NCBI GenBank assembly: GCA_030833685.1
Contig: JAURGS010000127.1
Location: 1-7,072 of the forward strand
From: Rhodoferax sp.
GTDB lineage: Bacteria; Pseudomonadota; Gammaproteobacteria; Burkholderiales; Burkholderiaceae_C
DNA length: 7,072 bases
Direction of reading: 5' to 3'
Part shown: positions 1 to 6,143 of the stretch, one piece after another
Layout: the number at the start of each line of letters is the position of its first letter
Position numbering within the stretch: position 1 is the stretch's first letter
The notes under the pieces: generated by a model
Seen by the model: the letters and a program-made list of their open reading frames with translations, nothing else
Database searches by the model: none
Told to the model about the DNA's origin: nothing
Made by a program: the position numbers and the translations under genes

Positions 1-53
1 AGTCAGTACCGCAGCTGATGCTCTCCCTGGCCGCGCTCGGGGTCGTTGTTTGA
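1..53 (+). CDS. C-terminal end of an unidentified upstream gene (partial)
   Basis: Reading from base 3, the frame gives SVPQLMLSLAALGVVV followed by TGA at 51-53. The stop overlaps the TTG start of the next gene by four bases (TTGA), the usual geometry of translationally coupled genes. The hydrophobic tail would fit the end of a membrane protein, but sixteen residues are too few to name a family. The nucleotidyltransferase frame is also open to the window edge, so the overlap is the main argument that a separate gene ends here. Confidence 0.45.
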   Translation, partial: SVPQLMLSLAALGVVV

Positions 54-988
54 AGCAAGACAGCACGCTGGCCTTGCTGGTTCTGGCAGCCGGCCTGGGC
101 AGCCGCTACCACGGACTGAAACAATTTGAAGGCATGGGGCCTGCTGGCCACCCCTTGCTGGACTACTCCATTTACGACGCCCAAAAAGCAGGCTTCAATC
201 GCATTGTCCTTGTGGTGCAGGCCATGCACCGCGAGACCATGACCACAGCCATTCGCGAACGCCTACCCAAAGGCCTGGATTTGGCGTTTGCGACGCAGGA
301 AATCGCCGACATACCAGCCGGCTCTCAAGTCAGCAGCCAACGAACCAAGCCATGGGGCACATTGCACGCCGTTCTGAGCGCTCGGGACATCATCGACTCC
401 CCCTTTGCGGTCATCAATGCCGACGACTACTACGGACCGCAGGCCTACCAAAAGGCCGCGCAATTTCTCCGACATCACCAGGGGGCTGGCCTCGGCCCAG
501 AGCGCTATTGCATGGTGGGCTACCCCATGGGCGAGACCTTGTCGGCACATGGTGGTGTCAACAGAGGAAGGTGTCTCTACCAGGCCGACTTGCTTGTAGG
601 CGTTGAGGAAATCGTAGATATCCGCCTGCAACCCGACGGCAGCTGCCAAGGCTTTGACCTGCAGGGACATTCGGTCAGACTCGATTACCGAGATCCGATC
701 TCCATGAACTTCTGGGGATTTACGCCGACGATTTTTGCGCATATGACCGACTATTTCAGGGGCTTTCTGCAGGGTCACGGCCACAGCGCAAGCAAGGAAT
801 GCTACATCCCCAGTGTTGTCAACCATGTGGTTCGTCAAGGGCTGGCCGAGTGCACCCTTTTGTCGTCACAGGACACCTGGCTTGGCGTTACCCACCCACA
901 GGACCGTGCTGCCATGCAGGATCGGTTGCACGCATTGGTGCGCCAGGGCACCTATCCGGAAAACCTCTGGTCGCAACCCATCCGTTGA
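50..988 (+). CDS. Nucleotidyltransferase family protein (sugar-1-phosphate/NTP transferase type)
   Basis: A 312-residue, probably cytoplasmic enzyme of the GT-A-fold nucleotidyltransferases, which join an NTP to a phosphorylated sugar or similar phosphate compound and release pyrophosphate. The nucleotide-binding motif LVLAAGLGSR lies at residues 10-19 and is followed by the conserved YHGLKQ (20-25), whose Lys normally contacts phosphate. PWGTLHA (101-107) and VINADDYYG (121-129) follow; the Asp pair is the expected metal site. Further conserved-looking blocks are GYPMGETLSAHGGVNRG (157-173), DPISMNFWGF (215-224) and DTWLGVTHPQD (275-285). The length suits the single-domain family members of about 300 residues. 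TTG at 50 is the only start codon in this frame within the window before the motif; GGGG at 39-42 is a weak ribosome site and the preceding stop overlaps it. The family is clear; the substrate is not. Sugar-1-phosphate is the default guess, and phosphonate or alcohol-phosphate activation is possible. Confidence 0.88.
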   Translation: MKQDSTLALLVLAAGLGSRYHGLKQFEGMGPAGHPLLDYSIYDAQKAGFNRIVLVVQAMHRETMTTAIRERLPKGLDLAFATQEIADIPAGSQVSSQRTKPWGTLHAVLSARDIIDSPFAVINADDYYGPQAYQKAAQFLRHHQGAGLGPERYCMVGYPMGETLSAHGGVNRGRCLYQADLLVGVEEIVDIRLQPDGSCQGFDLQGHSVRLDYRDPISMNFWGFTPTIFAHMTDYFRGFLQGHGHSASKECYIPSVVNHVVRQGLAECTLLSSQDTWLGVTHPQDRAAMQDRLHALVRQGTYPENLWSQPIR

Positions 989-998
989 ACGGCTTTTT
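982..998 (+). terminator. Weak terminator-like hairpin with T5
   Basis: CCGT (982-985) can pair with ACGG (989-992) around a TGA loop that is the stop codon of the nucleotidyltransferase, and CTTTTT follows at once (993-998). A 4-bp stem is short for an intrinsic terminator, so it may only attenuate or do nothing. Confidence 0.25.
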
Positions 999-1026
999 AG
1001 TCAGGCATTCATCTGAATAATTGCGC

Positions 1027-1039
1027 CGCGCCTAGCGCG
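1027..1039. repeat. GC-rich inverted repeat CGCGC-CTA-GCGCG
   Basis: Perfect 5-3-5 dyad in the 108-nt gap before the solute-binding protein gene, 22 bases upstream of a possible -10 box. It could be an operator or an RNA stem. GC-rich DNA forms such dyads by chance fairly often. Confidence 0.3.
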
Positions 1040-1067
1040 TCGATCGAGCGAGCGCTGGGAATATACT
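1040..1067 (+). promoter_or_regulatory. Possible sigma70-type promoter of the transporter operon
   Basis: TATACT at 1062-1067 matches five of six bases of the -10 consensus. The best -35 candidate is poor (TCGATC at 1040-1045, three of six matches, 16-base spacer). Transcription would start near 1074, giving a leader of about 20-25 bases before the solute-binding protein gene. The -10 is reasonable; the full promoter is only tentative and may need an activator. Confidence 0.35.
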
Positions 1068-1088
1068 GACGAGCCAGATTAATCACTC

Positions 1089-1093
1089 AGGAG
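1089..1093 (+). promoter_or_regulatory. Ribosome binding site of the solute-binding protein gene
   Basis: AGGAG lies 3 bases before the ATG at 1097 and 6 bases before a second, adjacent ATG at 1100. Normal spacing favours the second ATG; the proteins would differ only by one N-terminal Met. Confidence 0.7.
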
Positions 1094-1096
1094 ACC

Positions 1097-2080
1097 ATGA
1101 TGAAGCCATTGAGCAAGTTCGTCACAGCTATCGCCCTCAGCGTCAGCTTTATTTGGCCGGCGCTGGCACAAGACAAAGTGACGATCTATTCTGCTGCGCC
1201 CCAAGACCTTCTAGACCGTGTGCTGCCAGCCTTTGAAAAGGCATCGAACATCAAAGTTAATTTGGTTAAAGGTGGATCGGGCGATTTGATCAATCGACTG
1301 AAAGCCGAGGCCGGGCGCAATACGGCCGATGTGCTGTTCAGCGTCTCGGCTGACGTTGTCGTTGCCAATGACAAACTGTTTTCTAAATTCACACCCGATA
1401 ACGCGAAAAATCTGGCTCCAACCTTCAAGATCAACCGGGCTGCTATTCCATTCACAGCGGTCGCAACGGCATTTGGGGTTAACACCAAACAACTCACAGC
1501 CGACCAGTACCCAAAAACCTGGACCGACCTGAGTAAGCCACTTTACAAAGGCAAGATTTCCGCAGCGCGCCCTGATAAGTCCGGATCCTCCTACATTCAA
1601 TTGGCCGTAATTTTGCAGATATACGGCGAAGAAAAAGGCTGGGAGCTGTACAGCAAGATCTTGGACAACATTGTCTTGTCCAACAGCTCCGGCGCAGTCT
1701 CTAAATTCGTGAACGATGGCGAAGCCACCGTCGGCCTGTCCAACGAAGACACGCTGTTGAAGTACAAAGTTGGCGGTGGTCCGATGGAATTGATGTATCC
1801 CGCTGATGGCACCTCGGCCATCGCAGACGTCATGGCGTTGACGGCAAGCCCTGCCAACGCCAAGGCTGGCCAGGCGTTCATCGACTTCATGCTCTCGAAA
1901 GAAGCACAGGAAATTCTGGATGGCGCCGGCCGTCGCCCTGTTCGTTCAGACGTTGTGACCAAAAGTGCGCTCACGCCCCTGAGCAAAATCAAGGTAATCG
2001 ACTACAACGACGATTGGGCCGGGGCAAACAGAACACGCATCCTGGCCAAGTGGAACGAATTGCTGCTGAGCAAGAAGTAA
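1097..2080 (+). CDS. ABC transporter extracellular solute-binding protein (FbpA/PhnS/AfuA-like)
   Basis: Periplasmic receptor of the adjacent importer, 327 residues. A signal peptide is visible: K3 and K7, a hydrophobic stretch from about 8 to 20, and a PALA site giving cleavage after A24, so the mature protein starts QDKVTIYSAAPQ. No lipobox Cys is present. The mature part has the layout of class F (cluster D-type) binding proteins: VTIYSAAPQD (28-37) as first strand and loop, GGSGDLINRL (59-68), RPDKSGSSY (158-166), NSSGA (196-200) and YPADGTSAI (234-242), rich in Ser, Thr and Gly suited to oxyanion binding. Relative to ferric-binding FbpA as I remember it, the four iron ligands are replaced by P35, V83, E217 and D218. 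Iron is therefore unlikely, and a phosphonate, sugar phosphate or other anionic organic solute is more plausible. It heads an operon with ATPase and permease. Family assignment is firm; substrate is open. Confidence 0.9.
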   Translation: MMKPLSKFVTAIALSVSFIWPALAQDKVTIYSAAPQDLLDRVLPAFEKASNIKVNLVKGGSGDLINRLKAEAGRNTADVLFSVSADVVVANDKLFSKFTPDNAKNLAPTFKINRAAIPFTAVATAFGVNTKQLTADQYPKTWTDLSKPLYKGKISAARPDKSGSSYIQLAVILQIYGEEKGWELYSKILDNIVLSNSSGAVSKFVNDGEATVGLSNEDTLLKYKVGGGPMELMYPADGTSAIADVMALTASPANAKAGQAFIDFMLSKEAQEILDGAGRRPVRSDVVTKSALTPLSKIKVIDYNDDWAGANRTRILAKWNELLLSKK

Positions 2081-2111
2081 GCGTGACAGGTCAGCTCGGT
2101 TAGTTGGCGAC

Positions 2112-2116
2112 AGGAG
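2112..2116 (+). promoter_or_regulatory. Ribosome binding site fixing the ATPase start
   Basis: AGGAG sits 8 bases before ATG at 2125. A longer reading from TTG at 2104 would place this site inside the coding sequence and has no comparable site of its own, so ATG 2125 is chosen. Confidence 0.75.
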
Positions 2117-2124
2117 TGCGTGCA

Positions 2125-3207
2125 ATGCCGCATGTTCAGCTAGCCGGGCTTAAAAAAGCCTACGGTTCCCACGTTGCGCTTCAAGACATCAGCCTGGATA
2201 TTGAGCGAGGGCACTTCTTCACCCTGCTTGGCCCCAGCGGCTGTGGCAAAACCACGCTCCTGCGGGCCATTGCGGGCTTTCATCGTCAAGACCAGGGTGA
2301 CATCCTATTAGAGGGACAGTCGATCAGTCACCTCAACGCCAATGAGCGCGATGTCGGCATGGTGTTTCAGGACTATGCCGTCTTCCCCCACTTAAGCGTC
2401 TTTGACAACGTTGCATTCGGACTGGTACAAAAAAAGCTAAGCCGAAGCGAGATTCAACAACGCGTATCAGACATTCTGGCCACGGTTCAGCTGGAGTCTT
2501 ATGCCCAGCGCATGCCCCATCAATTGAGCGGGGGACAACAGCAGCGTGTCGGTCTTGCCCGGGCATTGGTCATACGCCCGAAAGTGCTGTTGATGGACGA
2601 ACCCCTGTCCAACCTCGACGCCAAACTTCGTGTCGACTTGCGACGAGATATCCGAGCCCTGCAACAGCGATTGGGCATCACAACCCTGTATGTCACCCAC
2701 GATCAGGAAGAGGCGCTCTCGTTGTCTGATCAGATTTGCGTGATGCACAACGGCGTTGTTCAGCAAGTCGGCAGCCCCTGGGACATTTACCAGGCGCCTG
2801 CCAACCGATTTGTCGCAACCTTTGTAGGGAGCAACAATTTTTTTGACATCGACAGACGGGCCGACGGGCAGTCGTACTTGCTGGGGCAAGCCATCGATGG
2901 GCATCTCCCAGACGACCGACTGATGCGCCCCGGTATCGGCGCCAGTGTTCGGCCCGAAAAAATAAAAGTCAACGCCAGCCTGCAGGGACCAGGCATCCAG
3001 ATCGCCGGGCGAATCCGCCAGAGTATGTTCTCAGGGCGCGAGCTCCAACTCACTGTGGAGGTCGAAGGGTACGGTGTCGTGGATGCCTTGGTCAGCCCCT
3101 CCGTAGACAACGTCAACCTGCATCTGAACGACGCTGTGCAACTGAGCATTGCCAGCGCAGATCTGCAATATTTTGAGCCGGGCGAGACCGGCGCGCGCAT
3201 CCCGTGA
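2125..3207 (+). CDS. ABC transporter ATP-binding protein (FbpC/PotA-like, with TOBE tail)
   Basis: Cytoplasmic ATPase of the importer, 360 residues from the chosen ATG. All motor motifs are intact: Walker A GPSGCGKTT (36-44), Q-loop Q82, signature LSGGQ (134-138), Walker B VLLMDEP (154-160) with D158 and E159, D-loop SNLD (162-165) and switch His in THDQEEA (191-197). The C-terminal third, with SVRPEKIKV (274-282) and a beta-rich end, is the TOBE-type regulatory/accessory domain found in Fe3+, polyamine, phosphonate and sugar-phosphate importers, and the length matches that group. It lies 44 bases after the binding-protein gene, and its TGA overlaps the GTG of the permease by four bases, so ATPase and permease are probably translated together. 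Family and role are secure; the substrate must come from the binding protein. Confidence 0.93.
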   Translation: MPHVQLAGLKKAYGSHVALQDISLDIERGHFFTLLGPSGCGKTTLLRAIAGFHRQDQGDILLEGQSISHLNANERDVGMVFQDYAVFPHLSVFDNVAFGLVQKKLSRSEIQQRVSDILATVQLESYAQRMPHQLSGGQQQRVGLARALVIRPKVLLMDEPLSNLDAKLRVDLRRDIRALQQRLGITTLYVTHDQEEALSLSDQICVMHNGVVQQVGSPWDIYQAPANRFVATFVGSNNFFDIDRRADGQSYLLGQAIDGHLPDDRLMRPGIGASVRPEKIKVNASLQGPGIQIAGRIRQSMFSGRELQLTVEVEGYGVVDALVSPSVDNVNLHLNDAVQLSIASADLQYFEPGETGARIP

Positions 3208-4889
3208 GTCAGCCATCTGGGGCACTGCGTTGGATGAGCCAGCGAGTGCGGCTGGACTTTTGGTCGGTGATCATGGGGCTATCCCTCACCGTTATCGGAC
3301 TGATCCTTATTGGGCCCCTGCTACGCGCCCTGATCATGGGCTTGATGGATCCAGATTCTTCGTCTATCAGTTTCGCGGGCTACGTCAAACTTTTGACCCA
3401 CCGCTATTACCTTGGCGCCATTGGCAACACCTTGCTGGTAGGCGTGGGCGGCATGATCGGTGCCTGTTTGCTGGGCGTGCCTCTGGCCTATTGCACCGCC
3501 CGATACGTCGTCAAGGGTCGAAATCTGATCACCACCCTAGCGGTTCTGGCGCTGGTATCGCCACCCTTTATCGGCGCCTACTCTTGGATCATGGTTTTAG
3601 GCAAAAACGGCTGGTTAACCAATCAGTTTAAGAATGTCGGCGTGGAGCTGCCCAGCATTTACGGCGCCGGGGGCATCATCTTGGTCTTTAGCTTGAAATT
3701 TTTCCCCTTCGTTTATTTGATGACTGAAGGGGCCTTGCGCAACATTAACCGGTCGCTCGAAGAGGCTGCGGAAAACCTTGGCTGTTCATCTTGGCAACGC
3801 CTGACTCGGGTGACGCTGCCACTCGTTCTGCCGGCCACCAGTTCGGGGGCCATTCTGTGCTTCGTGCTGTCAATCGCTGACTTTGGCACCCCCTCCATCA
3901 TTGGCCGCGACTTCAGCACCCTGTCTACCCTGGCCTACAACCAATACACCTCCGAGATGGGCGGCACCCCCACCATGGCGGTCAGCATTTCAATGCTGAT
4001 GATTGTGATTTCTATGCTGGCAGTCCTGCTGCAGCGCCACCTCATCAGCAAACGACGCTATGCCAGCGCTTTGACCACAAAGCACTTACAAAGGCCCATA
4101 GCTGGCGCATACGGATTCGCGGTACATCTGGGCTGCTACGGCATCGTGGCGCTGGCCACCCTACCAATTGCTGTGGTGATCTACACCTCGTTCTTGCAGA
4201 CCAATGGTCCTGTTTTCAGCGGGGGATTCGGGCTTAACAGCTACGCGAGAGTCATCACCGAGGTGCCTGATGTGATTCTCAATACCTTTCGCTTTGCGCT
4301 AGCGGCAACAGTGCTCATCACAGCAGCTGGGGCACTGATGTCGTATTTAATTGTTCGCCAAGAAACGCGCCTTGCTGGGTTTCTCGATGCTGTGCTGATG
4401 GTTCCTTACGTCGTTCCCGGCGTGGTGATGGCCATTGGCTTTCTCCTAACCTTTAACAGGCCGCCTTTCGACCTTGTGGGCACAGGCGCCATCATCGTGC
4501 TCATCATGTTCATACGGCGTCTGCCCTATGGCGTTAGAGCGACCAGCTCGGTGCTGCGACAAATCAAACCTTCTATTGAAGAGGCGGCGATCAGCTTGGG
4601 CGCCTCACCTGCCAAAGCGTTTCTTAAAGTCACCATTCCTCTGATGCTTCCGGGCATCATCGCTGGGGCCATGATGAGCTTTATCACCGCCATCAACGAG
4701 CTGTCTTCAACCCTCTTGCTCTATACAGCCCAGACTACCACCATGCCAGTGAAGGTTTACATCGCAGTTCTGGACGGAGAATTCGGTATTGCAGCAGCCC
4801 TTTCCACTATATTGCTGGCAAGCTCCGGCGTTTGCGTTTATGGCGTACTGCGTTTTTCGCAGTCCAAAGAAGGTGCGTTTGTTTCATAA
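3204..4889 (+). CDS. ABC transporter permease with two fused transmembrane domains
   Basis: Inner-membrane channel of the importer, 561 residues. Two binding-protein-dependent permease domains lie in tandem, as in FbpB/SfuB, FutB, AfuB and ThiP, so this one chain replaces a permease dimer. Domain 1 has hydrophobic segments from about 21 to 277 and its coupling loop EEAAENLG...LP at 186-206. Domain 2 runs from about 301 to 550 with EEAAISLG...IP at 459-479. Both loops keep the EAA-x3-G pattern that docks on the ATPase. About twelve membrane segments can be made out. The GTG at 3204 overlaps the ATPase stop (GTGA), which argues for it over an ATG ten codons later at 3234. No good Shine-Dalgarno site precedes it, which fits coupling. 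The order binding protein, ATPase, permease differs from the fbpA-B-C order. Confidence 0.92.
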   Translation: MSQPSGALRWMSQRVRLDFWSVIMGLSLTVIGLILIGPLLRALIMGLMDPDSSSISFAGYVKLLTHRYYLGAIGNTLLVGVGGMIGACLLGVPLAYCTARYVVKGRNLITTLAVLALVSPPFIGAYSWIMVLGKNGWLTNQFKNVGVELPSIYGAGGIILVFSLKFFPFVYLMTEGALRNINRSLEEAAENLGCSSWQRLTRVTLPLVLPATSSGAILCFVLSIADFGTPSIIGRDFSTLSTLAYNQYTSEMGGTPTMAVSISMLMIVISMLAVLLQRHLISKRRYASALTTKHLQRPIAGAYGFAVHLGCYGIVALATLPIAVVIYTSFLQTNGPVFSGGFGLNSYARVITEVPDVILNTFRFALAATVLITAAGALMSYLIVRQETRLAGFLDAVLMVPYVVPGVVMAIGFLLTFNRPPFDLVGTGAIIVLIMFIRRLPYGVRATSSVLRQIKPSIEEAAISLGASPAKAFLKVTIPLMLPGIIAGAMMSFITAINELSSTLLLYTAQTTTMPVKVYIAVLDGEFGIAAALSTILLASSGVCVYGVLRFSQSKEGAFVS

Positions 4890-4898
4890 GGTACGGCT

Positions 4899-4909
4899 GG
4901 CGCTACGCC
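4899..4909. repeat. Small inverted repeat GGCG-CTA-CGCC
   Basis: A 4-3-4 dyad nine bases after the permease stop. It lacks a T-run, so it is not a convincing terminator, and it may be chance. Confidence 0.2.
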
Positions 4910-4935
4910 CAACAAGGCCCGGATGTGCCGCATAA

Positions 4936-4951
4936 AAGCACCACTGTGCTT
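4936..4951. repeat. Inverted repeat AAGCAC-CACT-GTGCTT before galE
   Basis: A perfect 6-4-6 dyad in the 100-nt gap between permease and galE. On the plus strand no T-run follows, so it is not an intrinsic terminator in the gene direction. In the opposite direction it is followed by TTAT only. It may be an operator or an mRNA stem, and the rest of the gap shows no clear promoter. Confidence 0.3.
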
Positions 4952-4989
4952 CAACCTCAAAACGACCCACCGATCATCGAAGTTCCGAC

Positions 4990-5997
4990 ATGAACACCAA
5001 AATCCTGGTCACTGGAGGGGCTGGCTACATTGGCTCCCACACCACGCTCGCCCTATTGCAGGCCGGCTTTGAGGTGGTGGTGCTTGACAACCTGTGCAAC
5101 AGCTCGCGCACAGCCCTGGAAGCCGTCGAGCGCATCGCGGGGCGTGCCGCCGTATTTGTCGAAGGCGATATCCGTGACGCCAACGCCCTTAATCATTTGT
5201 TCGCCGCACACCCAGTGCATGCTGTGTTGCACTTTGCCGGGCTTAAAGCTGTTGGTGAAAGCGTCGCCCAACCGCTGCGGTATTACGACAACAATGTGCA
5301 CGGAAGCCGCGTTTTGCTGCAGGCCATGGCTGATGCGGGTGTGTACCGCTTTGTTTTTAGCTCTTCGGCCACGGTGTACGGCGACCCAATCAATTTACCC
5401 ATTGCCGAGAGCGCCGGGGTTGGGCAGCCAACCAACCCTTATGGGCGCACGAAGCTGATGATTGAAGACATGCTGCGTGACCTGTCCGCGTCAGACCCGC
5501 GCTGGCGTATCGCCATCTTGCGCTACTTCAACCCGGTAGGCGCCCACCAAAGCGGACTTATCGGCGAAAACCCCAGGGGCATCCCCAACAACCTTTTGCC
5601 TTACATGGCCCAGGTCGCCGCGGGCAAATTGCCCGAGCTGTCGGTTTTTGGCAATGATTACCCCACACCGGACGGCACTGGCGTGCGTGACTACATTCAC
5701 GTGGTTGACCTGGCACGGGGGCACCTCAAAGCTCTACAGGCCTTGCAGACCCGCCCCGGCACCAGCGTCTGGAATTTAGGTACAGGACAAGGGTTTAGCG
5801 TGTTTCAAATGATTGCAGCGTTTGAACAAGCCAGCGGCAAATCCATCCCCTACAAAATCATGCCGCGCAGGCCAGGCGATATTGCCAGCTGCTACGCCGA
5901 CCCCTCGAAAGCCCAACAGGAACTCGGGTGGAGGGCCCAACTTGGCCTGACCGAGATGATGCAAGACACCTGGCGTTGGCAGGAGAACATGGTTTAG
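4990..5997 (+). CDS. galE: UDP-glucose 4-epimerase (GalE type), predicted to accept N-acetylated sugars too
   Basis: Cytoplasmic NAD-dependent short-chain dehydrogenase-family enzyme interconverting UDP-glucose and UDP-galactose; 335 residues, against about 338 in E. coli. The Rossmann motif TGGAGYIGSH is at 8-17, VLDN at 31-34, and the NAD-site block HFAGLKAVGES at 81-91. The catalytic Ser is S126 in FSSSATVYG, with Y151 and K155 in NPYGRTK. Substrate-side blocks are RYFNPVGAH (178-186), GIPNNLLPY (197-205) and GTGVRDYIHVVDLA (229-242). The residue matching E. coli Tyr299 and human Cys307 is C301 (ASCYADPSKA), a small gate that in characterised enzymes permits UDP-GlcNAc/UDP-GalNAc. Start ATG 4990 has only a weak GAAG site at 4979-4982. 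The gene follows the permease by 100 bases on the same strand, so it may be co-transcribed or have its own promoter. It supplies sugar nucleotides for surface glycans. Confidence 0.95.
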   Translation: MNTKILVTGGAGYIGSHTTLALLQAGFEVVVLDNLCNSSRTALEAVERIAGRAAVFVEGDIRDANALNHLFAAHPVHAVLHFAGLKAVGESVAQPLRYYDNNVHGSRVLLQAMADAGVYRFVFSSSATVYGDPINLPIAESAGVGQPTNPYGRTKLMIEDMLRDLSASDPRWRIAILRYFNPVGAHQSGLIGENPRGIPNNLLPYMAQVAAGKLPELSVFGNDYPTPDGTGVRDYIHVVDLARGHLKALQALQTRPGTSVWNLGTGQGFSVFQMIAAFEQASGKSIPYKIMPRRPGDIASCYADPSKAQQELGWRAQLGLTEMMQDTWRWQENMV

Positions 5998-6069
5998 CGG
6001 CGATCACTGCCTAATCTTGAATACCGACGATCGACTTCGGGTTTCTACGTAACCCCGAGAAAGCAAACG

Positions 6070-6106
6070 GGGGCGATACTGCGCGTTTTGCGCTGGGCTG
6101 AGCCCC
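6070..6106 (+). other. Possible structured RNA element after galE
   Basis: GGGGC (6070-6074) can pair with GCCCC (6102-6106), enclosing GCGC (6081-6084) / GCGC (6090-6093) with a GTTTT loop. GGGCT-G-AGCCC (6095-6105) is an overlapping alternative pairing. There is no T-run after it. It may be a factor-dependent end or 3' stabiliser of the galE transcript, or chance in GC-rich DNA. Confidence 0.2.
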
Positions 6107-6143
6107 TACACTGCACGCCAACTCTCGCCGTACAAACCTTGCA

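Noticed and set aside
263..838. 191-codon open frame on the minus strand
   Set aside because: It lies wholly antisense to the nucleotidyltransferase, whose motifs are unmistakable. The minus-strand product shows no recognisable domain, and long antisense frames are common in GC-biased genes.
2104..2124. TTG start seven codons upstream for the ATPase
   Set aside because: The AGGAG at 2112-2116 would lie within the coding sequence and is ideally spaced for ATG 2125, which also gives the normal family N-terminus.
2467..2904. 145-codon minus-strand frame inside the ATPase gene
   Set aside because: The plus-strand ATPase has all catalytic motifs intact here, and the antisense product has no recognisable features.
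1097..4889. Assigning the operon as ferric iron uptake (fbpABC symbols)
   Set aside because: Family similarity alone does not set the substrate, and the expected iron ligands appear to be missing from the binding protein, so no symbols were given.
4936..4951. AAGCAC-CACT-GTGCTT as an intrinsic terminator between permease and galE
   Set aside because: No T-run follows on the plus strand, and no minus-strand gene exists to use it in reverse.
6035..6059. CGGGTT/AACCCCG stem as the galE terminator
   Set aside because: The stem needs a bulged base and is followed by GAAAGC rather than a T-run.
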